Shown in pieces: positions 1 through 8,786 of a stretch of 64,000 nt of DNA. The DNA comes from Alphaproteobacteria bacterium. Its GTDB lineage: Bacteria > Pseudomonadota > Alphaproteobacteria > Caulobacterales > Hyphomonadaceae. The notes under the pieces are model-generated. The model saw nothing but the letters and a program-made list of their open reading frames with translations, was not told the DNA's origin and ran no database searches. Every line of letters starts with the position of its first letter. Within the stretch, counting starts at the first letter, position 1. A program made the position numbers and the translations under genes. The stretch lies in contig JAGWYJ010000009.1 of NCBI GenBank assembly GCA_018969425.1, positions 1 to 64,000 on the forward strand, in the 5' to 3' direction.

Positions 1-694
1 GACCCACGTCGCGAGTGAAGCCGAAATCCTCCTCCCAGTCGCCGGAGTTATAGCGATCGTAGAAAATGCCCCCGATCCCACGCGGTTCATGCCGGTGGGG
101 AAGGTAAAAGTACTCGTCGCAGTGTCGTCTGAACGCTTCATAATCGGGACCGGTGCGACCCTCACAGGCGCGTCTCATCGCTGCATGGAACTCGTCCGAG
201 TCCGTTGTCGGTCCGGCGCGCTGCGTCTCCAGCAGCGGCGTCAGGTCGGCCCCCCCTCCGAACCACGCTTCCGAGGTGACCAGCATTCGGGTGTTCATGT
301 GAACCGCCGGCACCCTGGGGGAGGCCATATGGGCGATCAGGGAAACGCCGCTTGCCCAGAAGCGGCCGCCTGAGCGGTCCGCTCCGGGGATGGAGGCCGC
401 GAATTCCGGGCTGAACGTCCCGTAGACGCACGATACGTGCACACCCACCTTCTCGAAGAGACGTCCCTTCATCAGCGCCATCACGCCGCCGCCGAGGTCT
501 TCTCCGGTCGTACCCCGTTGCCAGGGGGTTCGTTCGAACCTGCCGGGCGGGCCGGGGTAAAGCGGCGGTCGGGCTTCGTCCTCAAGACGCTCGAATTCCG
601 CGATGATGCGGCTCTGCAGGTCCGAAAACCAGGCGGACGCCCGGTCCTTGCGGGAGGCGAGGTCAACCTGATCGCTGGGGTTCGAGTGGGCCAT
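1..694 (-). CDS. hemF: Oxygen-dependent coproporphyrinogen III oxidase, C-terminus outside window
   Basis: Converts coproporphyrinogen III to protoporphyrinogen IX with O2 in cytosolic haem synthesis. The reverse frame is open from an ATG at 694 to the window edge, giving 231 of about 300 residues. Visible HemF signatures are the GGGVM segment near residue 68, VHMNTR at about 131-136, WFGGGADLTP near 144-153, and the highly conserved YLPHRHEPRGIGGIFYD block near 197-213. The frame also stays open upstream of 694, but the ATG fits the usual N-terminus. HemF beside trmL-petABC is a common alphaproteobacterial order and links haem supply to cytochrome production. Identity is secure; only the 3' end is missing. 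Confidence 0.96.
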   Translation of the reverse strand, partial: MAHSNPSDQVDLASRKDRASAWFSDLQSRIIAEFERLEDEARPPLYPGPPGRFERTPWQRGTTGEDLGGGVMALMKGRLFEKVGVHVSCVYGTFSPEFAASIPGADRSGGRFWASGVSLIAHMASPRVPAVHMNTRMLVTSEAWFGGGADLTPLLETQRAGPTTDSDEFHAAMRRACEGRTGPDYEAFRRHCDEYFYLPHRHEPRGIGGIFYDRYNSGDWEEDFGFTRDVG

Positions 695-824
695 AAAGAC
701 TGGGTAGGGCTTTGGACCGGCCTTCGTCCAGAGACAGGTCGTCGCTCCCCGAATTGAACGCGCCCGGGCTATCTCGCCGGGGCTTTCCGATCTAGGGTTT
801 CCAATCAATCGGAGGTCGAGCACG

Positions 825-1154
825 ATGCGCCATACCAAAGGTGGGGATATTCTCGGGGCGGCGGTTCTGGTTTGTGTCCCGTTTCTCCTGTCTGCGTGCG
901 CTAAGCCGGCTCCTCCCGAAAGAACGATTCTGGTGTCTCAGTGCGTTAAGGACGGAAACACCGAGGAGGCCTGTCGGTGTATGGCCGACAAGGCTGAAGC
1001 CGCGCTCGACAAGGAGGTTCTCGCCGCGATGGCGCTTGCTGCGGAAGGCAAGGACGATGAAGCCGATGAGGCGATGCGCAAACTGACCATGGAACAGCAG
1101 TTTTCAGTGGCGCCGTTCGCCGCTGCGGCTGTTGAGGCGTGTAATCTGAGTTAA
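825..1154 (+). CDS. Small putative lipoprotein
   Basis: A 109-residue protein of unknown function. The N-terminus has a short basic stretch, a hydrophobic core and a lipobox (LLSAC, Cys25), so an outer- or inner-membrane lipoprotein is likely. The mature part is acidic, Ala-rich and helical, with three further cysteines (near 40, 49-51 and 106) that could form disulfides. A good ribosome site (GGAGGT) lies about 8 bases before the ATG. It diverges from hemF, and its stop overlaps the 3' end of trmL on the other strand. No family is recognised. Confidence 0.75.
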   Translation: MRHTKGGDILGAAVLVCVPFLLSACAKPAPPERTILVSQCVKDGNTEEACRCMADKAEAALDKEVLAAMALAAEGKDDEADEAMRKLTMEQQFSVAPFAAAAVEACNLS

Positions 1155-1603
1155 CCCGCCTGGATGGATCGGCGGGCCTCCCAGAGGGCTATCGCCGCGG
1201 CCATTGCGACGTTCAGCGACCTCGCGCCGGGACGGAGGGGTATGAACAGTCGGGCGGCGCATGCGTCGTGAACCTCGTCGGGCGCCCCGGCCGATTCTCG
1301 TCCGAACAGGAGCGTATCGCCGGGCTCGAAGGCGAACTGGCTGATGGGAAGCGCCGCTCGGGTGCTGAACAGGACGAGCCGGCCCTCCTTTCGTTCGGGA
1401 GCCTGAAGGAAGGCCGACCAGCTGTCGTGACGTCGCCAGCGGCAAAGATCGGCGTAATCCATTGCTGTGCGCTTCAGGGCGCGATCGGTGAGGGGAAAAC
1501 CGCACGGTTCTATGATGTCGATTTCAGCCCCGAGGCATGCTCCCAGCCTCATGGAAGCGCCCAGATTTTGGGCTATGTCGGGTTGATAGAATCCCAAGCG
1601 CAC
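1151..1603 (-). CDS. trmL: tRNA (cytidine(34)-2'-O)-methyltransferase, SPOUT family
   Basis: Methylates the wobble ribose of tRNA-Leu isoacceptors with SAM. The 150-residue length is typical for TrmL. The SPOUT motifs are visible: an N-terminal NLGASMR (13-19), FGRESAGAP (100-108) and [11 protein letters not shown] (128-138), which build the trefoil knot SAM site. A GTG at 1603 is chosen because a strong ribosome site (GGGGAAAGG) sits about 7 bases upstream and the protein then begins right at the family N-terminus; the open frame extends further upstream to 1726 but would overlap the petA start. It diverges from petA with about 110 bases between. Confidence 0.93.
   Translation of the reverse strand: MRLGFYQPDIAQNLGASMRLGACLGAEIDIIEPCGFPLTDRALKRTAMDYADLCRWRRHDSWSAFLQAPERKEGRLVLFSTRAALPISQFAFEPGDTLLFGRESAGAPDEVHDACAARLFIPLRPGARSLNVAMAAAIALWEARRSIQAG
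1155..1176. terminator. Weak hairpin between convergent lipoprotein and trmL genes
   Basis: CCCGCC (1155-1160) and GGCGGG (1171-1176) form a 6-bp stem with a 10-base loop directly after the plus-strand stop and inside the 3' end of trmL. There is no T tract, so terminator function is only a possibility. Confidence 0.25.
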
Positions 1604-1714
1604 TTTACAGCCTTTCCCCGGGTGGGAGCCTCTTGCGACATCAAGCCACGCGCGAGCTGCGGCTCGGCCCGTTATGTATGGCGCACAAAGCTCCGAATAC
1701 CATGGGAGAGTCGC

Positions 1715-2296
1715 GTGGCGGAACACGGTTCAGACAGCCAGTCAGCGGGCGGGGCCCACGCCGGTGAGACCCGGCGGGATTTCATTCATATCGCGGCGGT
1801 GACCGTCGCAGCGGGCGGGGCGGCTGCTCTGGCCTGGCCGTTCCTGCAGCAGCTGGGGCCTGCGGCGGACACGCGCGCCCTGTCGAGCACGGAAGTGGAT
1901 GTCTCGAAGGTGCCTCTCGGAGGAGAAATCCGGATCCTGATCGGGGGGATGCCTTTCTTCGTGCGTCACCGGACGGACGCCGAGATCCAGGACGCCCGCA
2001 ATGTCGACATTTCGAAGCTTCGGGACCCTCAGACGGACGACGACCGTCTCCGTCCCAAGGCGGACGGATCCCTCAATCCCGCCATTCTGGTGACTTCGGG
2101 ATCCTGCACTCATCTTGGGTGCGTCCCGGTTGGCCCGGCGCAGGGCACTCTCGGCGATTTCGGAGGGTGGTATTGCCCGTGCCACGGGTCTCACTACGAC
2201 ACGTCGGGTCGGATCCGGAAGGGGCCGGCGCCCCTGAACCTGCCGGTTCCCAAATATGAGTACACGTCCGATTCGATCATCAAGATTTCGCTTTAA
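1715..2296 (+). CDS. petA: Cytochrome bc1 Rieske iron-sulfur subunit
   Basis: High-potential 2Fe-2S subunit of ubiquinol-cytochrome c oxidoreductase. The 193-residue protein has a Tat-type signal anchor ([10 protein letters not shown], 18-27, followed by a membrane helix to about 45). The cluster ligands are present as CTHLGC (131-136) and CPCHGSH (154-160), and the cysteines of the usual structural disulfide are included. The GTG at 1715 has GGGAGAG just upstream; the longer open frame from 1268 antisense to trmL is rejected. It is the first gene of petABC, with 12 bases before petB. Confidence 0.95.
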   Translation: MAEHGSDSQSAGGAHAGETRRDFIHIAAVTVAAGGAAALAWPFLQQLGPAADTRALSSTEVDVSKVPLGGEIRILIGGMPFFVRHRTDAEIQDARNVDISKLRDPQTDDDRLRPKADGSLNPAILVTSGSCTHLGCVPVGPAQGTLGDFGGWYCPCHGSHYDTSGRIRKGPAPLNLPVPKYEYTSDSIIKISL

Positions 2297-2308
2297 GGGG
2301 GCTGGCTC

Positions 2309-3754
2309 GTGAGCGGACCATCGACCTACGAACCCAAATCGGGCTTCACGCGCTGGCTCGACGCCAGGCTGCCGATTGCGCGGCTCGCCTATGACAGCTT
2401 TGTCGACTTCCCGACGCCTAAAAACCTGAACTACTGGTGGACCTTCGGGGGCATCCTCGCGATCTGTCTCGTGACCCAGATTCTCACCGGGGTGGTGCTG
2501 GCGATGCACTATGTCGCGTCCACCGATCAGGCGTTCGCGAGCGTCGAGCGCATCATGCGAGACGTCGATTACGGCTGGCTGATCCGGTTTATCCACGCCA
2601 ATGGCGCGTCGATGTTCTTCCTGGCGGTCTACATCCATATGTTCCGCGGGCTCTATTACGGGTCGTACAAAGCGCCCCGGGAAGTTCTCTGGATCCTTGG
2701 CTGCGTTATCTACCTGCTGATGGTCGCAACGGCTTTCATGGGGTATGTGCTTCCCTGGGGGCAGATGTCGTTCCACGGCTCGGCTGTGATCACGAACCTC
2801 CTCGGCGCGATTCCGCTGGTCGGCGAGACGATCAAGACCTACCTGATGGGCGGCCCTGCGATCGGCGATCCGACGCTCAACCGCTTCTTTTCGCTTCACT
2901 ATCTGCTGCCGTTCGTCATTGCGGGCGTCGTGGTTCTCCACGTCTGGGCCCTGCACGTCGCCGGCAACGGCAATCCGACCGGAGTGGCCGTGAAGGAAGT
3001 GAAAAAGGATACGGTTCCGTTCCATCCCTACTACACGGTGAAGGACGGGTTCGCGATCCTGCTCTTCCTGATGCTGTTCGCCGTGTTCGTGTTCTACTTC
3101 CCGAACATTCTGGGCCATGCCGACAACTCGATTGAGGCCAACCCGCTCCAGACCCCGGCCCATATCGTGCCTGAGTGGTATCTGCTGCCCTTCTACGCCA
3201 TTCTGCGGGCCATCACGTTCGATGTGGGTCCGATCCCGGCGAAGCTGCTGGGCGTAATGGCGATGTTCGGCGCAATTCTGATCCTGTTTGTTCTGCCCTG
3301 GCTGGACACCTCGAAGGTGAGGTCGATGCGCTACAGGCCCATCGCCCAGCAGATGTTCGTGCTTTTTGTCCTGGCGGCGGTCGGTCTCGGCTTCTGCGGA
3401 GCGAACAACCCCGATGACCTGATCTTCAAGTTCCGGGACGACAAGCTGTCCGTCTCCTACGCAGACACCAACGGTGTCGCTCAGGCTCGGCTTTTTGACG
3501 ACTTCAGCGAAGCGAAGGCCTTCCAGTCATCGCTTCCGCCGACGGCGGCTGCCTCGATCGAGGTGTCCTCCTCCGGGTTCAAGTGGCTTTGGCTCTCTCA
3601 GGCGCTGTCGGCCTATTACTTCCTCTATTTCCTCGTCGTGCTCCCGGTGCTGGGCATTGTCGAAAAGCCGAAGCCTCGACCGGCCTCGATCGCTGACAGC
3701 GTTCACCGGCGGTCGAAGTCTGCGGCGGGCGCCGTTCCGCAGGCCGCCGAGTAA
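2309..3754 (+). CDS. petB: Cytochrome b of the bc1 complex
   Basis: Membrane subunit carrying haems bL and bH and the Qo and Qi sites. The 481-residue protein is longer than the roughly 420-residue family average; the extra length is a C-terminal insert and tail (about 365-420 and 460-481). The PEWY Qo motif is visible near residue 290, and the conserved histidine-bearing helices ([26 protein letters not shown]) supply haem ligands. The GTG start directly follows petA and precedes the expected N-terminal sequence. It sits between petA and petC in the standard operon order. Confidence 0.96.
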   Translation: MSGPSTYEPKSGFTRWLDARLPIARLAYDSFVDFPTPKNLNYWWTFGGILAICLVTQILTGVVLAMHYVASTDQAFASVERIMRDVDYGWLIRFIHANGASMFFLAVYIHMFRGLYYGSYKAPREVLWILGCVIYLLMVATAFMGYVLPWGQMSFHGSAVITNLLGAIPLVGETIKTYLMGGPAIGDPTLNRFFSLHYLLPFVIAGVVVLHVWALHVAGNGNPTGVAVKEVKKDTVPFHPYYTVKDGFAILLFLMLFAVFVFYFPNILGHADNSIEANPLQTPAHIVPEWYLLPFYAILRAITFDVGPIPAKLLGVMAMFGAILILFVLPWLDTSKVRSMRYRPIAQQMFVLFVLAAVGLGFCGANNPDDLIFKFRDDKLSVSYADTNGVAQARLFDDFSEAKAFQSSLPPTAAASIEVSSSGFKWLWLSQALSAYYFLYFLVVLPVLGIVEKPKPRPASIADSVHRRSKSAAGAVPQAAE

Positions 3755-3765
3755 GGAGAACCCAG

Positions 3766-4665
3766 ATGCGTCTCTTCCATTTCGCCGTCGCAGGTCTCTC
3801 CGCTCTTGCTCTGTCTCAGGCGCTTCCGGCCTTCTCGCAGGAGCATGGCGCCGCAGCGGGCGCCGAGGAGGCGCATTCGTCGGGCGGCCATTCCCTTAAG
3901 ACCCCTGCGGGCGGTTGGTCGTTCGAGGGTCATTTCGGTTCATTCGACCGGAACCAGCTTCAGAGGGGCTATAAGGTTTACAGGGAAGTCTGTTCAACCT
4001 GCCACGGGATGAAGCTCCTGTCGTTCCGTAACCTGGCTCAGCCAGGGGGGCCGTTCTTCGAGCCTCAGTTCGCTAATCCGAACGATAATCCGATCGTGAA
4101 GACGCTGGCGTCGGAGATTCAGATCCCCTCCATAGATCCTGAGACGGGGGATCCCATCCAGGTCGCCGCCAAGGCTTCGGACGGCTTTCCGTCGCCTTAT
4201 GCTAACGAGGCCGCCGCCCGGGCGCTGAATGGGGGCGCGCTGCCGCCGGATCTTTCCGTTATGGCGAAAGCCCGTCACGGGGGAGCGTCTTACATTTATT
4301 CGCTTCTTACCGGCTTTTACGAGCCGCCCGAGGGACTGACCGTCAATCCGGGGCAGCACTATAACGGCTATATGGCGGGGGATACGGCGGCGCAGTGGTC
4401 CGGCGATCCGCGGCATAAGCCCCCTGGCGGCTTCCTCGCCATGGCTCCTCCTCTGATCCGCGACGGACAGGTCACTTTTGACGATGGGACACCTTCAACG
4501 ATCCCGCAGATGGCTGCGGACGTCTCCGCTTACATCGCCTGGGCCTCGGATCCTAAGATGGAAACGAGAAAGAAGATGGGGGCGGCTGTTCTCGGTTACC
4601 TCGCTATCCTCGCCTTCCTCGTCTATCTTTCCTACCGTCGCATCTGGCGGAACGTCGAACACTAG
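3766..4665 (+). CDS. petC: Cytochrome c1 of the bc1 complex
   Basis: Haem c subunit that passes electrons from the Rieske protein to soluble cytochrome c in the periplasm. The 299-residue precursor has a cleavable signal peptide (cleavage near residue 24-26, before QEHG), a haem attachment motif CSTCH at 76-80, and a C-terminal membrane anchor (about 270-290). A likely axial Met lies in the central-to-C-terminal NGYMAG or LAMAPP stretches. A ribosome site (AGGAG) precedes the ATG, 11 bases after petB. It closes the petABC operon. Confidence 0.96.
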   Translation: MRLFHFAVAGLSALALSQALPAFSQEHGAAAGAEEAHSSGGHSLKTPAGGWSFEGHFGSFDRNQLQRGYKVYREVCSTCHGMKLLSFRNLAQPGGPFFEPQFANPNDNPIVKTLASEIQIPSIDPETGDPIQVAAKASDGFPSPYANEAAARALNGGALPPDLSVMAKARHGGASYIYSLLTGFYEPPEGLTVNPGQHYNGYMAGDTAAQWSGDPRHKPPGGFLAMAPPLIRDGQVTFDDGTPSTIPQMAADVSAYIAWASDPKMETRKKMGAAVLGYLAILAFLVYLSYRRIWRNVEH

Positions 4666-4718
4666 CGTCTTTCCCGGCGCCTGAACGTTCGGTATCCCGC
4701 GTCTTTCTGGGGACCTCT

Positions 4719-5639
4719 ATGAGCGTCTGGACTCTCGGCGTGATCGGGGGCTCAGGGCTCTATCAGATGGGGTCGTCTGAGACCGGTGATTGGATTGAGG
4801 TCGCGTCTCCGTGGGGAGAGGCTTCCGACGACTTGTTCGTCACCGAGTGGGACGGCTGCCGCGTTGTTTTTCTTCCCAGGCACGGTCGCGGGCACCGGCT
4901 GTCTCCGTCCGAGATCAATTTTCGGGCGAACATCGATGCTCTGAAGCGTGCGGGTTGCACGGACATCCTGGCCGTTTCGGCCTGCGGTTCTCTGCGAGAA
5001 GACTACAGGCCCGGTGACTTTGTTCTGGTCGACCAGTTTATCGATCGGACACGATCGCGTCCTTCGACCTTCTTCGGAGACGGTGTCGTGGCCCATGTCT
5101 CCATGGCCGAACCTGTCTCCCGCCGGCTTGGCGAGGTTGTCGTTGACGCCGCCAGTGAGGTGGGCGCTCGTCTTCATACGACCGGGACCTACCTCGCCAT
5201 GGAAGGACCCCAGTTCTCAACGCGCGCTGAGTCAAAGCTCTATCGGAGCTGGGGCGCCGACGTCATCGGAATGACGAACATGCCTGAGGCGAGGCTGGCG
5301 CGGGAGGCGGAGCTGCCCTACGCGGCGGTCGCCATGGTGACCGATTACGATGCATGGCGAGAGCAGGAGCGTGGGGTCGAGGTCTCCGACGTGACGCAGC
5401 TTCTTTCAAGAAATGCGGAGCAGGCCAGATCGTTGCTCCGGCGCACGGCGTCGCGCCTTGGCGCCTGCGCCCGCACGCCTGACCCCCAGGGCATCGACAC
5501 TTGTCTTGACGGAGCGATCCTGACCTCGGAGCCGCGCCTCACCCCTGATGTGCGCGATCGCCTCGAAGCGGTTGCGGGTCGTCGTTTCGCTGCTCTTTAT
5601 GCGACCTCGCCACTGGGTTCTTCGCCACGCCCCCCATGA
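4719..5639 (+). CDS. mtnP: S-methyl-5'-thioadenosine phosphorylase
   Basis: Cleaves methylthioadenosine from polyamine synthesis into adenine and methylthioribose-1-phosphate. The 306-residue protein matches the family in length. Motifs are GVIGGSGLY (8-16), the phosphate-binding PRHGRGH with SEINFRAN, AMEGPQFSTRAES, and the purine-site GMTNMPEARLAREAELPY and MVTDYD. It lies 53 bases after petC and just upstream of apt, which would recycle the released adenine. This pet-mtnP-apt order is familiar from alphaproteobacteria. Confidence 0.93.
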   Translation: MSVWTLGVIGGSGLYQMGSSETGDWIEVASPWGEASDDLFVTEWDGCRVVFLPRHGRGHRLSPSEINFRANIDALKRAGCTDILAVSACGSLREDYRPGDFVLVDQFIDRTRSRPSTFFGDGVVAHVSMAEPVSRRLGEVVVDAASEVGARLHTTGTYLAMEGPQFSTRAESKLYRSWGADVIGMTNMPEARLAREAELPYAAVAMVTDYDAWREQERGVEVSDVTQLLSRNAEQARSLLRRTASRLGACARTPDPQGIDTCLDGAILTSEPRLTPDVRDRLEAVAGRRFAALYATSPLGSSPRPP

Positions 5640-5652
5640 TGCGGAACTAATC

Positions 5653-6303
5653 ATGTCCCTTCCTGTCCTCCATATCGCCGATCGCAACTACTCGTCCTGG
5701 TCTCTTCGTCCATGGCTCGCTCTTCGACATGGAGGCATCGCGTTCGCTGAGACCATGCACCCGCTTCCTGAAGCGGTCAGCGGGGAGGGGCCCGCCTTTC
5801 GCAGCATTTCGCCGACCGGACGCGTTCCTGCCTTGGAGATTGGAGGGGTGGTGATCGCGGACAGTTTGTCTATCTGCGAGTGGGCGGCCGAGCAGCGCCC
5901 TGCGCTCTGGCCTGAAGCGAGCCTCGACCGGGCCCTGGCGCGATCGGCGGCCGCCATCATGCACTCCGGCTTTTCCGCTTTTCGGTCAGCTGCGCCCGTT
6001 AACATACGACGCCGTACCGACGCCTCCCGTCTGACCCCGGCGGCGCGCGCAGACGCGGCTGAGATGGATGGTCTGTGGCGATCCTGGCTGCAGCGATCAG
6101 GCGGCCCCTACCTCTTCGGCAACTGGTCCATCGCTGACGCGATGTACGCCCCGGCGGCGACCCGGTTCGTCACTTACGCCATCGATTGTTCTGAGGACGC
6201 TTCAGCCTATATCATGCGACTAACGGAAGAGCCGCACATGCAGGAATGGATCTCCCTCGCACTGAAAGAAGGCCGTAGTCTTGAACGATATGAGACGGCA
6301 TAA
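5653..6303 (+). CDS. Glutathione S-transferase family protein
   Basis: A 216-residue soluble protein with a thioredoxin-like N-terminal domain (about 1-80) beginning NYSSWSLRPW, a predicted glutathione-contacting serine, the cis-proline element RVPALE, and the glutathione gamma-glutamyl motif ADSLSICEW near 75-83, followed by an all-helical C-terminal domain with WSIADAMYAPA. The ATG at 5653 is chosen over the upstream open frame because it follows mtnP by 13 bases and matches the fold start. Substrate unknown; it lies between mtnP and apt. Confidence 0.86.
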   Translation: MSLPVLHIADRNYSSWSLRPWLALRHGGIAFAETMHPLPEAVSGEGPAFRSISPTGRVPALEIGGVVIADSLSICEWAAEQRPALWPEASLDRALARSAAAIMHSGFSAFRSAAPVNIRRRTDASRLTPAARADAAEMDGLWRSWLQRSGGPYLFGNWSIADAMYAPAATRFVTYAIDCSEDASAYIMRLTEEPHMQEWISLALKEGRSLERYETA

Positions 6304-6345
6304 GAGGGAAGAGGGCCCGTTCCGGGTCGGCTCGGGAGGCGGGCT

Positions 6346-6873
6346 TTGGACCTGAAGGATACGATACGGACCATTCCGGATTACCCCAAGCCCGGGATCC
6401 AGTTCCGGGACGTGACGACCCTTATGGGAAATCCCCGAGCCTTTCGTCAGGCGGTGGATGAGCTGGTGCAGCCGTTTGCCGGGGCGAAGGTTGATAAGGT
6501 CGCGGGGATCGAGGCCCGCGGGTTTATCCTTGGGGGAGCGGTGGCCCATCAGCTGTCCGCCGGCTTTGTGCCTCTGCGCAAGAAAGGCAAGCTGCCTCAC
6601 GCCGTCATCACGGAGAGCTATGAGCTTGAGTATGGGGCTGATGCGATGGAGATGCATCAGGACGCCCTGGTCCCGGGAGAACGCGTGCTTCTCGTCGACG
6701 ATCTTATCGCAACGGGCGGCACTGCGATCGCCGCTGTCAAACTTCTGCGAAAGGCCGGCGCGAAGATCGTCGGCGCCGCCTTTCTGGTCGGTCTTCCGGA
6801 ACTCAATGGCGACACCCGGCTCGCCGGGGTTGGGGTCGACGTGTCCTACCTGACCTGGTTTGGGGGACACTGA
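6346..6873 (+). CDS. apt: Adenine phosphoribosyltransferase
   Basis: Makes AMP from adenine and PRPP. The 175-residue enzyme shows the family start ([16 protein letters not shown]), the adenine loop and [11 protein letters not shown], the flexible-loop region, and the PRPP-binding motif [14 protein letters not shown] (about 120-133). The start is a TTG with GGGAGG about 7 bases before it; no better ATG exists in frame. It likely salvages adenine released by MtnP encoded 0.7 kb upstream. Confidence 0.95.
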   Translation: MDLKDTIRTIPDYPKPGIQFRDVTTLMGNPRAFRQAVDELVQPFAGAKVDKVAGIEARGFILGGAVAHQLSAGFVPLRKKGKLPHAVITESYELEYGADAMEMHQDALVPGERVLLVDDLIATGGTAIAAVKLLRKAGAKIVGAAFLVGLPELNGDTRLAGVGVDVSYLTWFGGH

Positions 6874-6973
6874 CAGTTTTGGGCCCCTCCTCAAGGGGAT
6901 CTGGAGGCTGCAGGGCATTGACCCGGGAGCCAAGGGCGGCCACCTATGGAGGCAACACTTGATCGGAGCCGGT

Positions 6974-7576
6974 ATGAGCGTGCGATTGGACGAAGACGAT
7001 GACGACGCCCCTTCGAAGAAGGAGGAGTCTCCGTCCTCCCTCATGGAGAAGGCGCTTTTCGAGTCGAGGACCATCCTCCTGACGGGCGAGATCAACGACA
7101 AGCAGGCGCGAAGCGTCTGCGCGCAGCTGCTTGCTTATTCCGCCGTCAGCGATAAGCCGATCCTTCTGGTGCTCTCGTCCCCCGGCGGGCACGTCGAGAG
7201 CGGCGACATGATCCATGACATGATCCGCTTTGTCCGGGCGCCGGTGAAGATTCTTGGGACCGGCTGGGTCGCATCGGCAGGGGCGCTGATCTATTCGGCA
7301 GGCCTTCGTGAAAATCGTTTTGCGTTGCCCAATACGCGCTTCCTGCTTCATGAACCCAGAGGCGGCGTCGGCGGACAGGCGTCTGACGTTGAAATTCAGG
7401 CCCGTGAGATCATTCGCATGCGGGAGCGTCTGAATGCGATATTCGCGGCGGCAACCGGTCAGCCGATCGAGCGGATCCGGAAGGATACGGATCGGGATTA
7501 CTGGATGCAGGCTCAGGAGGCCCTCGACTATGGGCTCGTCGGCCGGATCGTCACCTCTCACAGCGATATCGCCTGA
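6974..7576 (+). CDS. ClpP-like serine peptidase, divergent paralogue
   Basis: A 200-residue ClpP/crotonase-fold protein. All three catalytic positions are visible: Ser101 in GWVASAGAL, His126 in TRFLLHEPRGG, and Asp175 in TDRDYWM, and the oxyanion SSPGGHVESG lies at 68-77. It has an acidic N-terminal stretch (DEDDDDAPSKKEE) where canonical ClpP has its propeptide and ClpX-contacting loop, so it is probably one of the alternative alphaproteobacterial ClpP paralogues rather than the main subunit. No Clp ATPase is nearby. The ATG at 6974 has GGAG upstream; an earlier start overlapping apt is less likely. Confidence 0.85.
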   Translation: MSVRLDEDDDDAPSKKEESPSSLMEKALFESRTILLTGEINDKQARSVCAQLLAYSAVSDKPILLVLSSPGGHVESGDMIHDMIRFVRAPVKILGTGWVASAGALIYSAGLRENRFALPNTRFLLHEPRGGVGGQASDVEIQAREIIRMRERLNAIFAAATGQPIERIRKDTDRDYWMQAQEALDYGLVGRIVTSHSDIA

Positions 7577-7600
7577 GGATTGCCGGCGAGGGCCGGAGCG

Positions 7601-8314
7601 GTGAGCGAAGGTGTCGCTGGCAGGCTGCTGCGCCCTGTCGGGCTGACCCGTTCGGCGTGCGCGTTCGCCGTTTCTGCGGCGCTCAACCTTCTCCTGGTCT
7701 GGGGGCTCTCGGTTGCGACGGCTCCCCGGCACGCGGCGCGTTTGTCCGCGCCGCTGGTGGTGAGTTTGATCGCGACGCCATTTTCGAAGCCGGCCCCAGC
7801 GGGGTCGACCGCACCTTCCCGCGTTTCATCTCCGTCGACTGCGCCTCGAGCGGGCGTCACGCGGGAGGCGATCCGCGGCGTAGCGGCTGAAGGCGCTCCG
7901 GGCGTCGACCTGCCGGCAGATCTGCCGGCTGTTCCTACCGAGACAACCGGAGAGGTTCCGGCGGGCCTTCGGTCGCTTCTCGCCATTGACCCGTGCGCCG
8001 ATACCCTCGAACGCCTTCGCAAAGATTGTCGCCTAAAATGGGCCGGGGCGATGGCGCCTGGCGGCGGCGTCGCTCCTCAGGTTCTGGAGGAGCTGGCTGA
8101 GGCTTTTCCCGGCTTTAAGCCGGAAGGCGTCTTTTGTTCCCTTCATCTGGGATGCTCCGCCTCTGCGCAGGCCCGTAATCTCAACGGCACACGGCCTGTC
8201 GATCGCGTTTCGCCAATGGCTTCGGGGGCAGGAGGGCTTGGCGGGCCGCACGACCTGGTCGGCCGACTGCCCCCGCCAAATCCCTATCATGTGGATCCGG
8301 GTTTCGGAGACTGA
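7601..8314 (+). CDS. Uncharacterised single-pass membrane protein
   Basis: A protein of about 237 residues with one N-terminal hydrophobic helix (SACAFAVSAALNLLLVWGLSVA) and a long Pro/Ala/Ser-rich stretch, then a C-terminal part with several cysteines (DPCADTLERLRKDC and VFCSLHLGCS). The layout (inner-membrane anchor plus Pro-rich periplasmic spacer) recalls TonB-like proteins, but no TonB C-terminal motif is seen. The GTG at 7601 has GGAG just upstream; an in-frame TTG at 7580 is an alternative. It follows the ClpP-like gene by 24 bases and is probably cotranscribed. Function unknown. Confidence 0.65.
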   Translation: MSEGVAGRLLRPVGLTRSACAFAVSAALNLLLVWGLSVATAPRHAARLSAPLVVSLIATPFSKPAPAGSTAPSRVSSPSTAPRAGVTREAIRGVAAEGAPGVDLPADLPAVPTETTGEVPAGLRSLLAIDPCADTLERLRKDCRLKWAGAMAPGGGVAPQVLEELAEAFPGFKPEGVFCSLHLGCSASAQARNLNGTRPVDRVSPMASGAGGLGGPHDLVGRLPPPNPYHVDPGFGD

Positions 8315-8338
8315 GAGGCTTCAGGCGCCTTCGTTCAA

Positions 8339-8653
8339 TCAGTCGAAAATGTCGAACAGATCGAAGCCGCGTCGTTTCTTGTGTCGGTACCGATAGTCGT
8401 CGTCGTCATCGTCCCGACGCGACTCCCTGTAGGGGCGTTCCGGTGCGTAGTCTCTCGGCGGCGCTGGTCGCTCCCGCGTCGCCTGGGGCGCGGCTACCGG
8501 AGCGTCTGCGGCGCGTTCCGCGCTCAGCAATTTCTCGAGCTCTCCGCGGTCGAGCCATACGCCCCTGCAGGTGGGGCAGATGTCGAACTCAACGCCGTCG
8601 CGTTCCACCTTCTTCATGGTCTGGCTGTCATTCGGGCAGAGAAAAAGGGGCAC
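8339..8653 (-). CDS. TFIIB-type zinc-ribbon domain protein
   Basis: A 104-residue protein. Residues 1-45 form the zf-TFIIB domain: CPND (Cys6) and CPTCRGVWLDRGELEKLL (Cys26, Cys29). In place of the usual first CPxC pair the second Cys is Asp, so metal binding may be incomplete or use Asp. The rest is low complexity: Pro/Ala/Arg, a run of five to six Asp, and a basic-hydrophobic end (KKRRGFDLFDIFD). The GTG at 8653 has GAGGAG six bases upstream; the longer frame to 8767 is rejected. Biological role unknown. Confidence 0.8.
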   Translation of the reverse strand: MPLFLCPNDSQTMKKVERDGVEFDICPTCRGVWLDRGELEKLLSAERAADAPVAAPQATRERPAPPRDYAPERPYRESRRDDDDDDYRYRHKKRRGFDLFDIFD

Positions 8654-8786
8654 AGGCGACTCCTCGAGCGCTACTAGGTTGATATGGGGCACAGCGATCC
8701 TCTGTTCAAGTCGTTCACGGGCTGAGGCTTGATTGCGCGTGTCCTTCGTTGGCTCTATCGGATGCATGAGGGAAGGACTTTCCGGT

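Noticed and set aside
1268-1714. N-terminal extension of petA from 1268
   Set aside because: It is antisense to trmL and precedes the Tat signal; the GTG at 1715 has a ribosome site and the normal N-terminus.
1742-3163. 473-codon open frame on the minus strand opposite petA-petB
   Set aside because: It lies fully antisense to two certain genes, is Arg/His/Gln-rich without recognisable domains, and is the kind of shadow frame common in GC-rich coding DNA.
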